From assembly GCA_040218415.1 (NCBI GenBank), contig JAVJRN010000074.1, positions 1-64,000 of the forward strand: a DNA stretch of 64,000 nucleotides, read 5' to 3'. The notes below the pieces were generated by a model that was given only the letters and a program-made list of their open reading frames with translations, searched no databases and was not told the origin of the DNA. Made by a program: the position numbers and the translations under genes. Source of the stretch: JAVJRN01 sp040218415. GTDB lineage: Bacteria; Bacteroidota; Bacteroidia; Cytophagales; Cyclobacteriaceae. Within the stretch, counting starts at the first letter, position 1. Each line of letters begins with the position of its first letter. This document shows positions 52,404 through 61,374 of this stretch, piece by piece.

Positions 52404-52660
52404 AATCTCTTCTTTTTAAAGGTTATGGGTATATAATCATCAGTTGGCAGGCCAATATGTGCCAGATCCCAGTTTTTATCATACCCATTGATGAGTTGCC
52501 TAATACATTCCACTCTATTATCCGTGGAAAATGGGCACTCATCCCAATAAAATATTTCAACACGATAATTGTATTGTTTTTTTATACCATTTACTCGTAC
52601 CTCTACCTCAATGTCTTGCTCTTCATTAAGCTGAGGAATCTCTATTCCAATAATTCCCAT
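52400..52660 (-). CDS. Conserved hypothetical protein (86 aa)
   Basis: 86 residues, soluble. An N-terminal beta part 'DIEVEVRVNGIKKQYNYRVE' is followed by 'WDECPFSTDNRVECIRQLIN' and a C-terminal 'GLPTDDYIPITFKKKRF'. The sequence has normal amino-acid composition and fills the strand between two plus-strand genes, so it is likely real. No family recognised. Confidence 0.6.
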   Translation of the reverse strand: MGIIGIEIPQLNEEQDIEVEVRVNGIKKQYNYRVEIFYWDECPFSTDNRVECIRQLINGYDKNWDLAHIGLPTDDYIPITFKKKRF

Positions 52661-52756
52661 GATCTTTTCTTTAAACTAATTTTACAACAAAAAACATTCC
52701 TAGTCAGTTAATATGCTTAAAATCAAACATTTAGTATAACAACTTATTATCTTAAA

Positions 52757-53305
52757 GTGATCGAAAAAGAACATTCACTGTACATATACAGACACTCCAT
52801 TTATTGTTTGACGATTGTACTTATAACCTGTCTGGGTAGTTGCAGCAACTCAGATCCAAATACACGTCCCTCTCCTTTGAAAAAAGACAGTCTCATCATA
52901 AATAATAATTTATATAAAACAGAGTACAGCAGCCCTTCCGTACGAAAAAGAAAAATATGGGGTGAACTGGAGCCATATAACCAAGTATGGCGAACTGGAG
53001 CAAATGATGCTACAATTATAGAAGTGGAAACCGATATTTTACTTTCGGGTAAAAGACTACCAAAAGGTAAGTATGCCTTTTTTACCATTCCAGGTCAACT
53101 GAGCTGGACAATGATATTTAATAAGGAGTGGGAACAGTGGGGCGCTTATAATTACAATTCGGAGAAAGATCAACTCAGGATAAAAGTAGAACCTGAGTGG
53201 CTACCGGAGAATCAGGAAAAACTAAAAATTTACTTCACAAAAAATGAATTTGTCTTAAGATGGGAATTTGTTAAAGTGGCGGTTCCTTTTGAGGTATTAG
53301 ATTAA
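52757..53305 (+). CDS. DUF2911 domain-containing lipoprotein
   Basis: 182 residues with a GTG start at 52757, the only sensible start upstream of the signal 'IYCLTIVLITCLGSC'. The Cys of LGSC would be lipidated. The DUF2911 core reads 'SSPSVRKRKIWGELEPYNQV', 'WRTGANDATIIEVETDILLS' and 'KLPKGKYAFFTIPG'-like 'RLPKGKYAFFTIPGQLSWTM', then 'WEQWGAYNY'. Function unknown; common in Bacteroidota as a surface or periplasmic lipoprotein. Confidence 0.85.
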   Translation: MIEKEHSLYIYRHSIYCLTIVLITCLGSCSNSDPNTRPSPLKKDSLIINNNLYKTEYSSPSVRKRKIWGELEPYNQVWRTGANDATIIEVETDILLSGKRLPKGKYAFFTIPGQLSWTMIFNKEWEQWGAYNYNSEKDQLRIKVEPEWLPENQEKLKIYFTKNEFVLRWEFVKVAVPFEVLD

Positions 53306-53307
53306 AT

Positions 53308-53754
53308 TTATTTTCGAATGGTATCGTTCGTCACCCTAACCATAAGCTTGGTTAAAGCCTCAACAATATCGTCACAGCCAACTAATAAAAATCTTTTCTT
53401 CATAAATTTTGGATCAATGAACCCAATGTAAACATCCTTGTGCTCTTCCCATACTAAGATTTTTAGAGGTAAATCGAGAACACTTGTCTGTTGGCAGCCA
53501 ATCAGCTGAGCTGATAAGTTAGGATCTTCAAACAAAACACTTTTTGTTGGATCTATTTTATGTCCGGCATCTATCAAAGTTTTATCATAGCTGATCGTCT
53601 CTATATAGTTCAATCCGCTCTTTTTTATTATTTGGACTAATTTTTCTGTAGTCTTTTCTACACTCTTATCGCTCCGATAAATACTCAGGTTTTGACTTTT
53701 TACTGTGAGAAAAAAAACAGCTAACAAAGTGACTATAAATATTCTTAAGACCAT
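53308..53754 (-). CDS. DUF302 domain-containing exported protein
   Basis: 148 residues with signal peptide 'MVLRIFIVTLLAVFFLTVKS'. The DUF302 core: 'EKTTEKLVQIIKKSGLNYIE', 'TISYDKTLIDAGHKIDPTKS', 'VLFEDPNLSAQLIGCQQTSV', 'LDLPLKILVWEEHKDVYIGF'. DUF302 is a small alpha/beta fold of unknown activity, sometimes tied to metal or redox stress. It converges with the DUF2911 gene with a 2-bp gap. Confidence 0.85.
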   Translation of the reverse strand: MVLRIFIVTLLAVFFLTVKSQNLSIYRSDKSVEKTTEKLVQIIKKSGLNYIETISYDKTLIDAGHKIDPTKSVLFEDPNLSAQLIGCQQTSVLDLPLKILVWEEHKDVYIGFIDPKFMKKRFLLVGCDDIVEALTKLMVRVTNDTIRK

Positions 53755-53925
53755 TATTCTATATTTGAACGCAAAAAAACTAATTATTACACAATCAAAA
53801 AATACTTTGTGAAGAATACATGAATTTTAATGGAATAATCAGAGTAGATATAAAAATGTCTCTTACTATGCTTTTTAATGATTTATTAATTGGCTTATTT
53901 GTAAGTTGAAAGTTAAAACCTAACC

Positions 53926-55851
53926 ATGAGTATATATAGTAAGCTTACTTCTCTATGTCTATTTTTAGTGATCTCTTCTTTGGCCACATTGTTTTTTGTA
54001 ATGAATGGTCAGGTAGAAAAAGCATTCAAATCTGAACTTTTAGCGAGCATTAAAAATCAGTCAGAGGAAAATATTGCCAATATTGAGCGTTTTATGTTTT
54101 CTCGGCTCAATGATGTCCGAATGGCTGCAAAAAATCCTTACTTTCAATTTGCAGAACTAGAAAAAGAAGAAACGATCAAACGTCTGCAAGAACTTGAGGG
54201 TCTAAGTGAACTCTACTATTCGTTCTCCTTTTTTAACATGGATAAAGTCAGATTAGCCGATAGCAAGCGACTTTCTCTTGACAAAAAGCACTCAGGACAA
54301 AGTTATTGGACTGAAATTGACAATGGTGCAGAGTATGTAATGAACATCAGTAAATCTGAGTCAATAGACAGGGTTGTAATGAACTTCGCGAGCGTAGTGA
54401 AAAACGCAGATAACGAAAAAATCGGAATAATAGTAGGTAGGATTCTGGTGGACGAATTGTACGAGATATTAGGAAATATTACCCTTGGAAAAGAAGGAAA
54501 CGATAGAACATTGAATATCAATCTGTTCAATCAAGAAGGTTTGCTTCTTTATTCAAACACGAACACAGATCAAGTATTGAACGATAAATATCGATACTTC
54601 GAAATAGTTAAAGATGTTAAAAACACCAAAGTCGAACTTTTAGAAACAAGCGATAGATTATTTTTTGTAGCCAAAGAAAGGGGATATCAGAATTATTTAG
54701 GGAATAATTTGACACTCTCTGTTGACATCTCTAAGGATTTGGCCTTTCAACCACTAATAAAAATTCAAAAAACATTGTTATGGGTAGTTGTTCCGATTCT
54801 ACTCGCAGCGATATTACTATCACTAATTGCAGCGAATGTTTTTGTTAAGCCAATAATAATGATAGGTAATGCCGCTAAAGAACTAGCAAAAGGTAATCTC
54901 GATATTCAACTTAATATAAAATCTAAAGATGAGCTTGGTGAGTTAGCCAGACAAATTGAATATGCTTCCTCTATGCTTCATAAAAGGATGGAAGAACAAA
55001 AGAACCTGAATCAAGAGCTAGGAGATAAAAATGAAAAGATTGAACTGCAAAAGTCCGAATTAGAGCATGTAAATACTCAAATAGAAGACAGCATAAAATA
55101 CGCAGAACGTATTCAAAAATCAATTTTACCTAATTTGGAGTTAATCTCGAAAGTAACCAAAGATGCATTTATTCTCAATAAGCCAAAAGATGTCGTGAGT
55201 GGTGACTTTTATTGGTTTGAAAGAATAAGGCAAGGCAGAAATGAGTATTTAATTATCGCCTGCGCCGACTGTACTGGACATGGCGTACCTGGGGCAATTA
55301 TGTCAATAATGGGCAGTAATCAGCTGACAAACATTATTTACTACCAAAATTCCATAGATCCAATGAAAATTCTTGCCAGACTGGATAAGCAAATTAAGTT
55401 AGAACTTCAACGCGACGCGAAAGAGGGCTATAGAGATGGAATGGAAATGGGCTTGGTAGTCATTAATCTTGATGACTTAACTGCCGAATTTGCTGGTGCA
55501 GGCATACAATTACATCTGCTTAGAAAAGGAGAGCTAACAAGCTTTAAAGGCCCTAGAGCTATGATAGGCGGAATGGATGGCGATGAGAAAACAGTTGCAA
55601 GTACCATTGGAAAAGAAGAAATTCAATTAGAAGATGGTGATAAGCTTTATATGTTTTCTGATGGATTTCAAGATCAATTTGGTGGAGATAATGATAAGCG
55701 TTTTATGGCCAAAAACCTTAAGACATTAATTGCCAAAACTTCCGTTCTCCCTATGGAAAAACAAGGTGAAGAAATTGAGAATGAATTACTTTCTTGGCAG
55801 GGTAGCACCCCACAAACTGATGATGTGCTAGTAATGGGAATTGAGATTTAA
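53926..55851 (+). CDS. Membrane PP2C/SpoIIE-type phosphatase with HAMP domain (SiaA-like)
   Basis: 641 residues. TM1 near residues 8-28, an extracellular Cache-like sensor (~30-280), TM2 (~283-305), HAMP 'KPIIMIGNAAKELAKGNLDI', a coiled coil (~360-395) and a SpoIIE phosphatase (~400-641). All metal-binding motifs are kept: 'KDVVSGDFYW', 'ACADCTGHGVPGAIMS', 'LYMFSDGFQDQFGG' and 'PQTDDVLVMGI'. The architecture equals SiaA, which dephosphorylates SiaC. SiaB and SiaC homologues are encoded 4 kb downstream, supporting the role. Own transcript; no gene follows on this strand for 4 kb. Confidence 0.9.
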   Translation: MSIYSKLTSLCLFLVISSLATLFFVMNGQVEKAFKSELLASIKNQSEENIANIERFMFSRLNDVRMAAKNPYFQFAELEKEETIKRLQELEGLSELYYSFSFFNMDKVRLADSKRLSLDKKHSGQSYWTEIDNGAEYVMNISKSESIDRVVMNFASVVKNADNEKIGIIVGRILVDELYEILGNITLGKEGNDRTLNINLFNQEGLLLYSNTNTDQVLNDKYRYFEIVKDVKNTKVELLETSDRLFFVAKERGYQNYLGNNLTLSVDISKDLAFQPLIKIQKTLLWVVVPILLAAILLSLIAANVFVKPIIMIGNAAKELAKGNLDIQLNIKSKDELGELARQIEYASSMLHKRMEEQKNLNQELGDKNEKIELQKSELEHVNTQIEDSIKYAERIQKSILPNLELISKVTKDAFILNKPKDVVSGDFYWFERIRQGRNEYLIIACADCTGHGVPGAIMSIMGSNQLTNIIYYQNSIDPMKILARLDKQIKLELQRDAKEGYRDGMEMGLVVINLDDLTAEFAGAGIQLHLLRKGELTSFKGPRAMIGGMDGDEKTVASTIGKEEIQLEDGDKLYMFSDGFQDQFGGDNDKRFMAKNLKTLIAKTSVLPMEKQGEEIENELLSWQGSTPQTDDVLVMGIEI

Positions 55852-55979
55852 CTGTACTCTCGCAAAACCAGCTTCCGACCGAAACTCAACCTAATTTAAG
55901 TCTTTATAAAAAGGGTTTTAAAACTAGACTACATACATATCTGTCATTCTGAGTTACAGATTTCGGAGTAATTCTAAGA

Positions 55980-56035
55980 CTTTATTTAAAATTAAAACCC
56001 ATTTAATGGATAGCTGGTCTTAATTTTAAATAAAG
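55980..56035. repeat. Long AT-rich inverted repeat
   Basis: CTTTATTTAAAATTAA (55980-55995) and its exact complement (56020-56035), extended by ACC/GGT after one mismatch, form a ~20-bp stem whose 16-nt loop region contains a smaller CCATT/AATGG hairpin. It lies between convergent genes, so a bidirectional terminator is possible, but it is unusually AT-rich. The rest of 55852-56105 holds no gene. Confidence 0.55.
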
Positions 56036-56105
56036 AGCTGTTGTGAGAAAAATAAAGAGTCTCCTCAGTATTGATAAAAAGGGTATTGTGAGTTTATCAG
56101 CGTGA

Positions 56106-56345
56106 CTAGTAGGTAATTAAAAGGCTTTCTTCTACCTGCATATCATAGAGTTCCTGCAATGCGCCGTGTAAAGATTCCACCAAAGGAGCTGGAATATCAA
56201 AATCAGGATTTGCATCCTCCATGTCTTTTAGCGTCAATCCATTCTCTCTTACCTGGGTCAAACATTTTAAAGATATTCTAGTCCAGGATTGTGGACTAAT
56301 ATTTTCGGTACACCAATTTTTAAAATTACTTGCTTTGACAGCCAT
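56106..56345 (-). CDS. Small conserved protein in the kinase/pseudophosphatase operon
   Basis: 79 residues, soluble, no known domain. Features: 'NFKNWCTENISPQSWTRISL', 'CLTQVRENGLTLKDMEDAN' and an acidic tail 'ALQELYDMQVEESLL'. It starts 3 bp after the receiver-pseudophosphatase gene on the same strand and is therefore the third member of this operon. Probably a small partner of the signalling proteins; unproven. Confidence 0.6.
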   Translation of the reverse strand: MAVKASNFKNWCTENISPQSWTRISLKCLTQVRENGLTLKDMEDANPDFDIPAPLVESLHGALQELYDMQVEESLLITY

Positions 56346-56348
56346 ATT

Positions 56349-57596
56349 TTATAGTTTAAATCCTATCACTGAAACATCATCAGTTAACCCACTATCCCCT
56401 CTCCAATCATCGAGCGTTTGACTGATAAATTGATACTGATCTGCTAAACTCTTTGACTGAATAGACTTTAACATCTCCTCAAATTTTTCCATGCTGAATT
56501 TAACACCGTCTTGGTTTTCTTGATTATAAAATCCATTGGTAAACATATAAAAGGTAGTGTCAGGTTCAATAGCTATTTTCTCTGCTAATAGATCGTCAAT
56601 ACTATCAGCAGAATCACCTTCAATAATTACCATATTAGTGCCGTTGAAAAAAACCATATCCTGCTCTATACCACTGAACTGTAAGGTTTTTTCATTGTTA
56701 TCAAAGAGCGCAACGGATACCTTTAGATCAGTTCTAAGTTCTTTGGAACCCGCGGCATCCAACTCATTTTTCAATTCTCTAATTATTTCGCCGGAATGGA
56801 ATATTTTTCTATCCTGGATCAAGTCATTCAAAATTGAATCTGCTATCAAGGTTTTCAAAGACCCTACAATTCCTTTTCCATCAAATTCTATAATTGCAAC
56901 TACCGTAAAGTCTTCAGAACGAAAATTAAGGCTTGTAGTCCACACGAACTCTTCACTAAAAAGATATTTCGTTTTGTATAGTATAAAATGTTCGCTAAAT
57001 ATCCTGCTTAAATACCTCTCATTAGGCAGCATAGACTGCTGTAAAAGTCCAGCGTATTTAATACTGTCAATGAGCTTTTTATTAATTTCATTTAGCTCTC
57101 TCGTTCGCTCTGTTACTTTGCTCTCAAGTTCTACGTTAGTAGTCTCAAGAACCTTCATATGCTCTTCAGTATCCTGAGATTGTTGGTAGGCTTCCATCGC
57201 TCGATCCAAGACGCCCTTCATCTCATCAAAATTCCAAGGTTTTGTAATATACTTGTGTATACCACATCTGTTAATACCATCCTTAATAGCTTCAATATCA
57301 GTAAAGCCAGTAAGTATGATTTTTATAACATCTGGATATTCAGGTAATATTCTTTCAAGAAACTCTGTGCCAGTCATTTCAGGCATCCTTTGATCAGTTA
57401 CGATCACTTGAACCTTTTGTTCTTTGAGCAGCTCGATTGCCTCCAAAGGACTCGCACATGTATATACATTGAAATATTTCCTGAAATTCGATTTGAAAAC
57501 TCGAAGATTCGTGGTTTCATCATCTACATACAACAATGAATAATCCTTAAGTTTCCTTGCAGATTTTTGTTCAATAGTATCTCTAGTTTCTTCCAT
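56349..57596 (-). CDS. Response regulator fused to a degenerate SpoIIE (PP2C-like) domain
   Basis: 415 residues. Receiver domain (~17-135): 'LLYVDDETTNLRVF', phospho-Asp in 'VIVTDQRMPEMTG', 'IILTGFTD' and 'ITKPWN' intact. A coiled coil (~145-185, 'ELESKVTERTRELNEIN') leads to a SpoIIE-like domain (~190-415). Compared with the SiaA-like paralogue here, three metal ligands are changed: VSGDF becomes 'LFSEEF', ADCTGHG becomes 'IEFDGKG' and FSDG becomes 'FTNG'; only the last 'LTDDVSVIGF' is kept. It is probably a pseudophosphatase that senses or sequesters. It follows the histidine kinase gene by 35 bp. Confidence 0.88.
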   Translation of the reverse strand: MEETRDTIEQKSARKLKDYSLLYVDDETTNLRVFKSNFRKYFNVYTCASPLEAIELLKEQKVQVIVTDQRMPEMTGTEFLERILPEYPDVIKIILTGFTDIEAIKDGINRCGIHKYITKPWNFDEMKGVLDRAMEAYQQSQDTEEHMKVLETTNVELESKVTERTRELNEINKKLIDSIKYAGLLQQSMLPNERYLSRIFSEHFILYKTKYLFSEEFVWTTSLNFRSEDFTVVAIIEFDGKGIVGSLKTLIADSILNDLIQDRKIFHSGEIIRELKNELDAAGSKELRTDLKVSVALFDNNEKTLQFSGIEQDMVFFNGTNMVIIEGDSADSIDDLLAEKIAIEPDTTFYMFTNGFYNQENQDGVKFSMEKFEEMLKSIQSKSLADQYQFISQTLDDWRGDSGLTDDVSVIGFKL

Positions 57597-57631
57597 TTTA
57601 GATCAATTCTCTTACAGACTGCCGCTCGTTT

Positions 57632-59536
57632 TTAACTACTCTGAGCAACAGCTGACTTTTTCTCTACCTGACGTCTAATTTCCTTTGGCAAGGTAATGGC
57701 AAATTCTGTTCCCTGCCCCACTTCACTTGTCAATTCTATGGTACCATTATGTTTTTGTATAATTCCATAAGTAATTGACATACCCAAACCTGTTCCAACA
57801 CCTACTTCTTTGGTTGTGAAAAATGGTTCCCAAATTCTATTTTTTATCTCCTCAGGAATACCTTGTCCATTGTCCTTGATTCTCACAACTACTGCATCAT
57901 CAAGTTCTTCTGTATATATTGTCAATTCTCCATCTTTTTTCTCGTCTGGTATTGCCTGAATAGCATTATTCATGATATTCATAAAGACTTGGTTTAACTG
58001 ACCAGGATAGCATTCGATATCTTTCATATTCTCATCATAATATTTTGATACCTTAATTCTGTTCTTCGTTTTGTTTCTTAGAAGTGTAAGTGTTGCGTCT
58101 ATGTTTTCATTAACATTGGCGATTTTAGCTTCCTCTTCATCAAGTCTTGAGAAAACTCGGAGACCCTTCACAATCTCTATCGTCCTCGTAACTCCGTAGT
58201 TCACATCTTTAATGAGTTCGTCAAGTTCTTCCATGATTTCCTCATATTCATGCTCTTCTTTTAGCTCCTTCACATTGGCTATGACTTCTTCATAGTCTTC
58301 CTCTCCGTCATCAAGTTTGGAGTATTCTTCGGCTATCTCAGTCAAAGATTCAATTGACATTTTAATCGAGACCATGCCACTAGAAATAAAGTTAATAGGG
58401 TTGTTAATCTCATGAGCAATACCCGCCGTTAACTGCCCTAATGAAGCCATTTTCTCCGAGTGAACCAATTGAGATTGTGCTCCTTTTAGATTTGCCATTG
58501 CATTAGCTAATTCTTGTTTTGATTTTTGTTCTAGGGAAAGTGTTTCTTTCAACTTTTTCTCTGCAAGAAATAGCTTCTCGTTATCCTGTAACTGCTTATC
58601 CGCTAATTCACGAATTTCAACTTCTGAATCTTGAAGTTTCTGATATGCCGAATTTAATTCTCCTTGGGCATTAATCAATTGCTCGTTAATCTTTATCTGC
58701 TCTTCACTACTTCTTAATAATTTAGATTCAGAATCAAGAAGCTTATTGTTTTTCTCTTCGAGTTCCTTCCTAGAGGTGTAAAGCTTCTTATTGATGATTT
58801 TTTGTTTTTTGTAATTGATTTGTAGCTCCTCTTCTGATTTTTTAATTTTTATGTACGCCTTGTTGGCTGATAGATAGTTGTCAGATGCCAATTTCACTAA
58901 AGGTCTGAAAACAAAAAATCCTTGTAATAACAAAATACCCAGAAACACGACGAATACCACCTTTTCTACGAAAGCAAAACCAGTGCGGTCGGCTTGAGAC
59001 TTTTTCACAAAATAATCTGATACATTGTCCGCAGCTATCTGATATTTCCTTACTGTATTAATAAGCGTCTCAATGGAACTTCTCAAGGCCAGATAATTGA
59101 CATCAGTCACATTTGTTGTATAATCGACATCTAGAAGATTGGTGGCATTGATGTTCATTTCACTATAAAAGAATTTGAGATCTTCTTGCAGACGAACATA
59201 TTCAGGTGACTGACTTGGTGCATCAATTCCTATGCCTGCATCACCCTCTAGTAGTGCCTTATGGTTTTGTTGCCATAAAGGAAGGATTCTACCTAATTCT
59301 GCTTGGAATATTCGAAAATTTCGTTCGTTTTCCGAATATCCCATACCTATTGCATTTTTTGTTATCTGCTGTCCAAAAGCACCTTGCTCAGTTGCAGTTT
59401 GTACGATTTGCGGGTCTTCATTGAATGATCTTAAAACAATATCCTTTTGAACAAAAAATATATAATAAGCAACCGACCCTGCCACCACCAGTGCTGTTAC
59501 CAGGTAGGCAATGGCGTAAACATCTTTCTTTAACAT
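57632..59536 (-). CDS. Membrane sensor histidine kinase with long coiled coil
   Basis: 634 residues. TM1 'AIAYLVTALVVAGSVAYYIF', a ~170-residue extracytoplasmic helical sensor, TM2 'VVFVVFLGILLLQGFFVF', a long coiled coil (~225-355), then the H-box 'KMASLGQLTAGIAHEINNPI' and a HATPase_c domain with N-box 'FMNIMNNAIQAIPD', 'VVRIKDNGQGIPEEI' and 'EPFFTTKEVGVGTGLGMSIT' (in part). It lacks HAMP. An acidic stretch (DDGEEDYEE) interrupts the H-box helices. The likely partner is the receiver-pseudophosphatase encoded next. First gene of its operon. Confidence 0.92.
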   Translation of the reverse strand: MLKKDVYAIAYLVTALVVAGSVAYYIFFVQKDIVLRSFNEDPQIVQTATEQGAFGQQITKNAIGMGYSENERNFRIFQAELGRILPLWQQNHKALLEGDAGIGIDAPSQSPEYVRLQEDLKFFYSEMNINATNLLDVDYTTNVTDVNYLALRSSIETLINTVRKYQIAADNVSDYFVKKSQADRTGFAFVEKVVFVVFLGILLLQGFFVFRPLVKLASDNYLSANKAYIKIKKSEEELQINYKKQKIINKKLYTSRKELEEKNNKLLDSESKLLRSSEEQIKINEQLINAQGELNSAYQKLQDSEVEIRELADKQLQDNEKLFLAEKKLKETLSLEQKSKQELANAMANLKGAQSQLVHSEKMASLGQLTAGIAHEINNPINFISSGMVSIKMSIESLTEIAEEYSKLDDGEEDYEEVIANVKELKEEHEYEEIMEELDELIKDVNYGVTRTIEIVKGLRVFSRLDEEEAKIANVNENIDATLTLLRNKTKNRIKVSKYYDENMKDIECYPGQLNQVFMNIMNNAIQAIPDEKKDGELTIYTEELDDAVVVRIKDNGQGIPEEIKNRIWEPFFTTKEVGVGTGLGMSITYGIIQKHNGTIELTSEVGQGTEFAITLPKEIRRQVEKKSAVAQSS

Positions 59537-59844
59537 AGTATTCTGTATTGGTTAAACGCTAGTATTATTGTCGAAAATATAATATTTAATGGAAGATATT
59601 ATAGAACAAGAAAGTTTTTATGGTTGCGAGTTAGATTTATTCGAAATAAATGGGATAAACATCGACGAACCTAGGTACAACATCCATGACTTAGCAAAAA
59701 ATGAAGTTTTATGATAACTTGTGAATCAGGATAAACATCTCATAATAAGGTATTAAACGAATCACTAATTAAACAATCGCTTTAGAAATATTTGTCTGCT
59801 ATGAGAATAGTATTTAGTTTTAACGAAAATGTTTCAATCATATA
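59537..59844. other. 308-bp divergent intergenic region
   Basis: Lies between the histidine kinase (minus) and siaB-like (plus) genes and should carry both promoters. No exact TAnnTTTG with a -33 partner was found. It contains one short ORF on the plus strand (59589-59714), listed separately. Confidence 0.5.
59589..59714 (+). CDS. Possible small ORF (41 aa)
   Basis: 41 codons, very acidic start 'MEDIIEQESFYGCELDLFEI' and 'NGINIDEPRYNIHDLAKNEV'. The composition looks protein-like, but there is no neighbour overlap or recognisable family, so it may be a chance ORF in the kinase/siaB intergenic region. Confidence 0.25.
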   Translation: MEDIIEQESFYGCELDLFEINGINIDEPRYNIHDLAKNEVL

Positions 59845-60405
59845 ATGGATCACCTAAGGAGTTATAAAAACATATACGATCAGAATATCATTTTGATGTA
59901 CAAAGGGGAATTAACCTTTGATCTTGTTACATCTATGATAGCCACTTTAGAAGAAAGACTAGAAGAGCTTGAAGAAAACCGAAAGGTCAAAAAGAAATTT
60001 TATAATGTAGCTACAGAGGTCATACAAAATCTTTACTACCACTTAGATGAAGTGAATGCCGAAGATATTAAGGTCAACAGTTATGATTCAAGGTCAGCAT
60101 TGATCATGATTGCCGCCCGTAAAAGATTCTACAGTCTTCAAACTGGAAATTACGTTCCGACTGACAAAATTGAAAACATCAAGCAACGCCTTGATGACAT
60201 CAATTCTGTTGATCCTGAAGAACTGAGAGCCCTTTACAAAAAAGTATTGAATGAACAAGAGTTTTCTGATAAAGGAACAGGGGGACTTGGATTCATCGAT
60301 ATAGCAAGAAAAACAGGAGGACAAAAATTAAGATATACTTTTCAACCTGTTTCAGATATTGTTTCTTATTTTACCTTACAGGTGAGATTACCTCGCGAAC
60401 TATAA
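59845..60405 (+). CDS. siaB: SiaB family protein kinase (DUF6272)
   Basis: 186 residues. 'QNIILMYKGELTFDLVTSMI', a helix 'KFYNVATEVIQNLYYHLDEV' equivalent to the N-box of GHKL ATPases, and 'GTGGLGFIDIARKTGGQKLR' corresponding to the G-box region. This matches SiaB-type kinases, which phosphorylate SiaC on a Thr/Ser. The siaC-like gene follows 24 bp downstream and the SiaA-like phosphatase lies 4 kb upstream. Identity rests on the motif order and the neighbour pair. Confidence 0.85.
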   Translation: MDHLRSYKNIYDQNIILMYKGELTFDLVTSMIATLEERLEELEENRKVKKKFYNVATEVIQNLYYHLDEVNAEDIKVNSYDSRSALIMIAARKRFYSLQTGNYVPTDKIENIKQRLDDINSVDPEELRALYKKVLNEQEFSDKGTGGLGFIDIARKTGGQKLRYTFQPVSDIVSYFTLQVRLPREL

Positions 60406-60429
60406 CCAGCATCGAAAGTTCTGTTAACA

Positions 60430-60807
60430 ATGGAGAAATTTTTTATAGAGCCAACAAGGATTACGCCATTAGTAAGTTTTGATCCAGATGAAAGTATTTT
60501 AGAAATAAAAGGAAGATCAAGTCCGGAAAATTCTATTCTCTTTTACCAAAAAGTCATTGAAGCACTTGACTTTATTGCAGAAAGCGATAAAGAAGAATTT
60601 ACTGCGAATTTTTCTTACGAATATTTCAATACGAGTTCATCAAAATGCCTATTTGATGTATTTAAGCGCCTCTGCAACATTGAAGAAAGTGGTAAAACCT
60701 TAGTCATCAATTGGTATTACGAGGAAGATGACGAAGATATGATGGAGGCAGGAGAAGATTACGCTGATTTACTCGATTTGGAATTTAACTTTCTTGAGAT
60801 CGAGTAA
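60430..60807 (+). CDS. siaC: SiaC family regulatory phosphoprotein (DUF1987)
   Basis: 125 residues. 'KFFIEPTRITPLVSFDPDES', 'LEIKGRSSPENSILFYQKVI', 'FSYEYFNTSSSKCLFDVFKR' and 'LVINWYYEEDDEDMMEAGED' match DUF1987/SiaC (STAS-like fold). The 'FNTSSSK' segment contains the conserved Thr/Ser that SiaB phosphorylates. In Pseudomonas SiaC activates the diguanylate cyclase SiaD; no GGDEF protein is encoded in this window, so the output here is unknown. Confidence 0.88.
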   Translation: MEKFFIEPTRITPLVSFDPDESILEIKGRSSPENSILFYQKVIEALDFIAESDKEEFTANFSYEYFNTSSSKCLFDVFKRLCNIEESGKTLVINWYYEEDDEDMMEAGEDYADLLDLEFNFLEIE

Positions 60808-60820
60808 TTGAAACACATCA

Positions 60821-61345
60821 ATGGAATCCCCTAGAGAACTCTACCATGAAGAAGTAAGAAGGCTTAAAGATTTCAGAATCAAACTGAAATCTCATGCTAT
60901 ATACCAAGAACAACTTGATGAGTTCTCTGACGATTACGAAGAGCTTGTTGCGCAGGCTAAGGTAATAACACGGGTATCAGATAGACTGCAGAAAAAGCTA
61001 GATGGTGCAAATATCCAGATTAGGGAGCAGAACAATGAGATCAAGGATAAGAATACTAAGCTAGAAGAGACCATTTTTGAATTAGCAAGATTGAAAATCA
61101 GTCGTAGAGCTTCTACTATAATGCTCATCGTTGCACTTACTCTATTTGTACTAGAACAAGTTATTCTTCAACCAATTATTGAAGACTCAATATCAATTCC
61201 TTATCTAGATTTATTTATCCTTGTTATATTATTTTTTGGAGCGAAATTCGTTGAGGGGGGTCTTGAAAAATACTTTTTAAAACAGGAGCAGAAAAAAATA
61301 ATGAAGAAATCGGAAGATTCGCAGGGAGGAACTTCAAGACGATGA
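60821..61345 (+). CDS. Coiled-coil membrane protein downstream of siaBC
   Basis: 174 residues. N-terminal coiled coil (~10-95, 'RVSDRLQKKLDGANIQIREQ', 'NNEIKDKNTKLEETIFELAR'), two membrane helices ('ASTIMLIVALTLFVLEQVIL', 'LDLFILVILFFGAKFVEGG') and a Lys-rich tail. It starts 13 bp after siaC and is likely co-transcribed. It could anchor the SiaBC module at the membrane; that is inference. Confidence 0.75.
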   Translation: MESPRELYHEEVRRLKDFRIKLKSHAIYQEQLDEFSDDYEELVAQAKVITRVSDRLQKKLDGANIQIREQNNEIKDKNTKLEETIFELARLKISRRASTIMLIVALTLFVLEQVILQPIIEDSISIPYLDLFILVILFFGAKFVEGGLEKYFLKQEQKKIMKKSEDSQGGTSRR

Positions 61346-61374
61346 GTACTTTTTAAAACAACTTAACAACACAG

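Noticed and set aside
56557..57177. 206-residue ORF opposite the receiver-pseudophosphatase
   Set aside because: Antisense shadow of a clearly functional gene.
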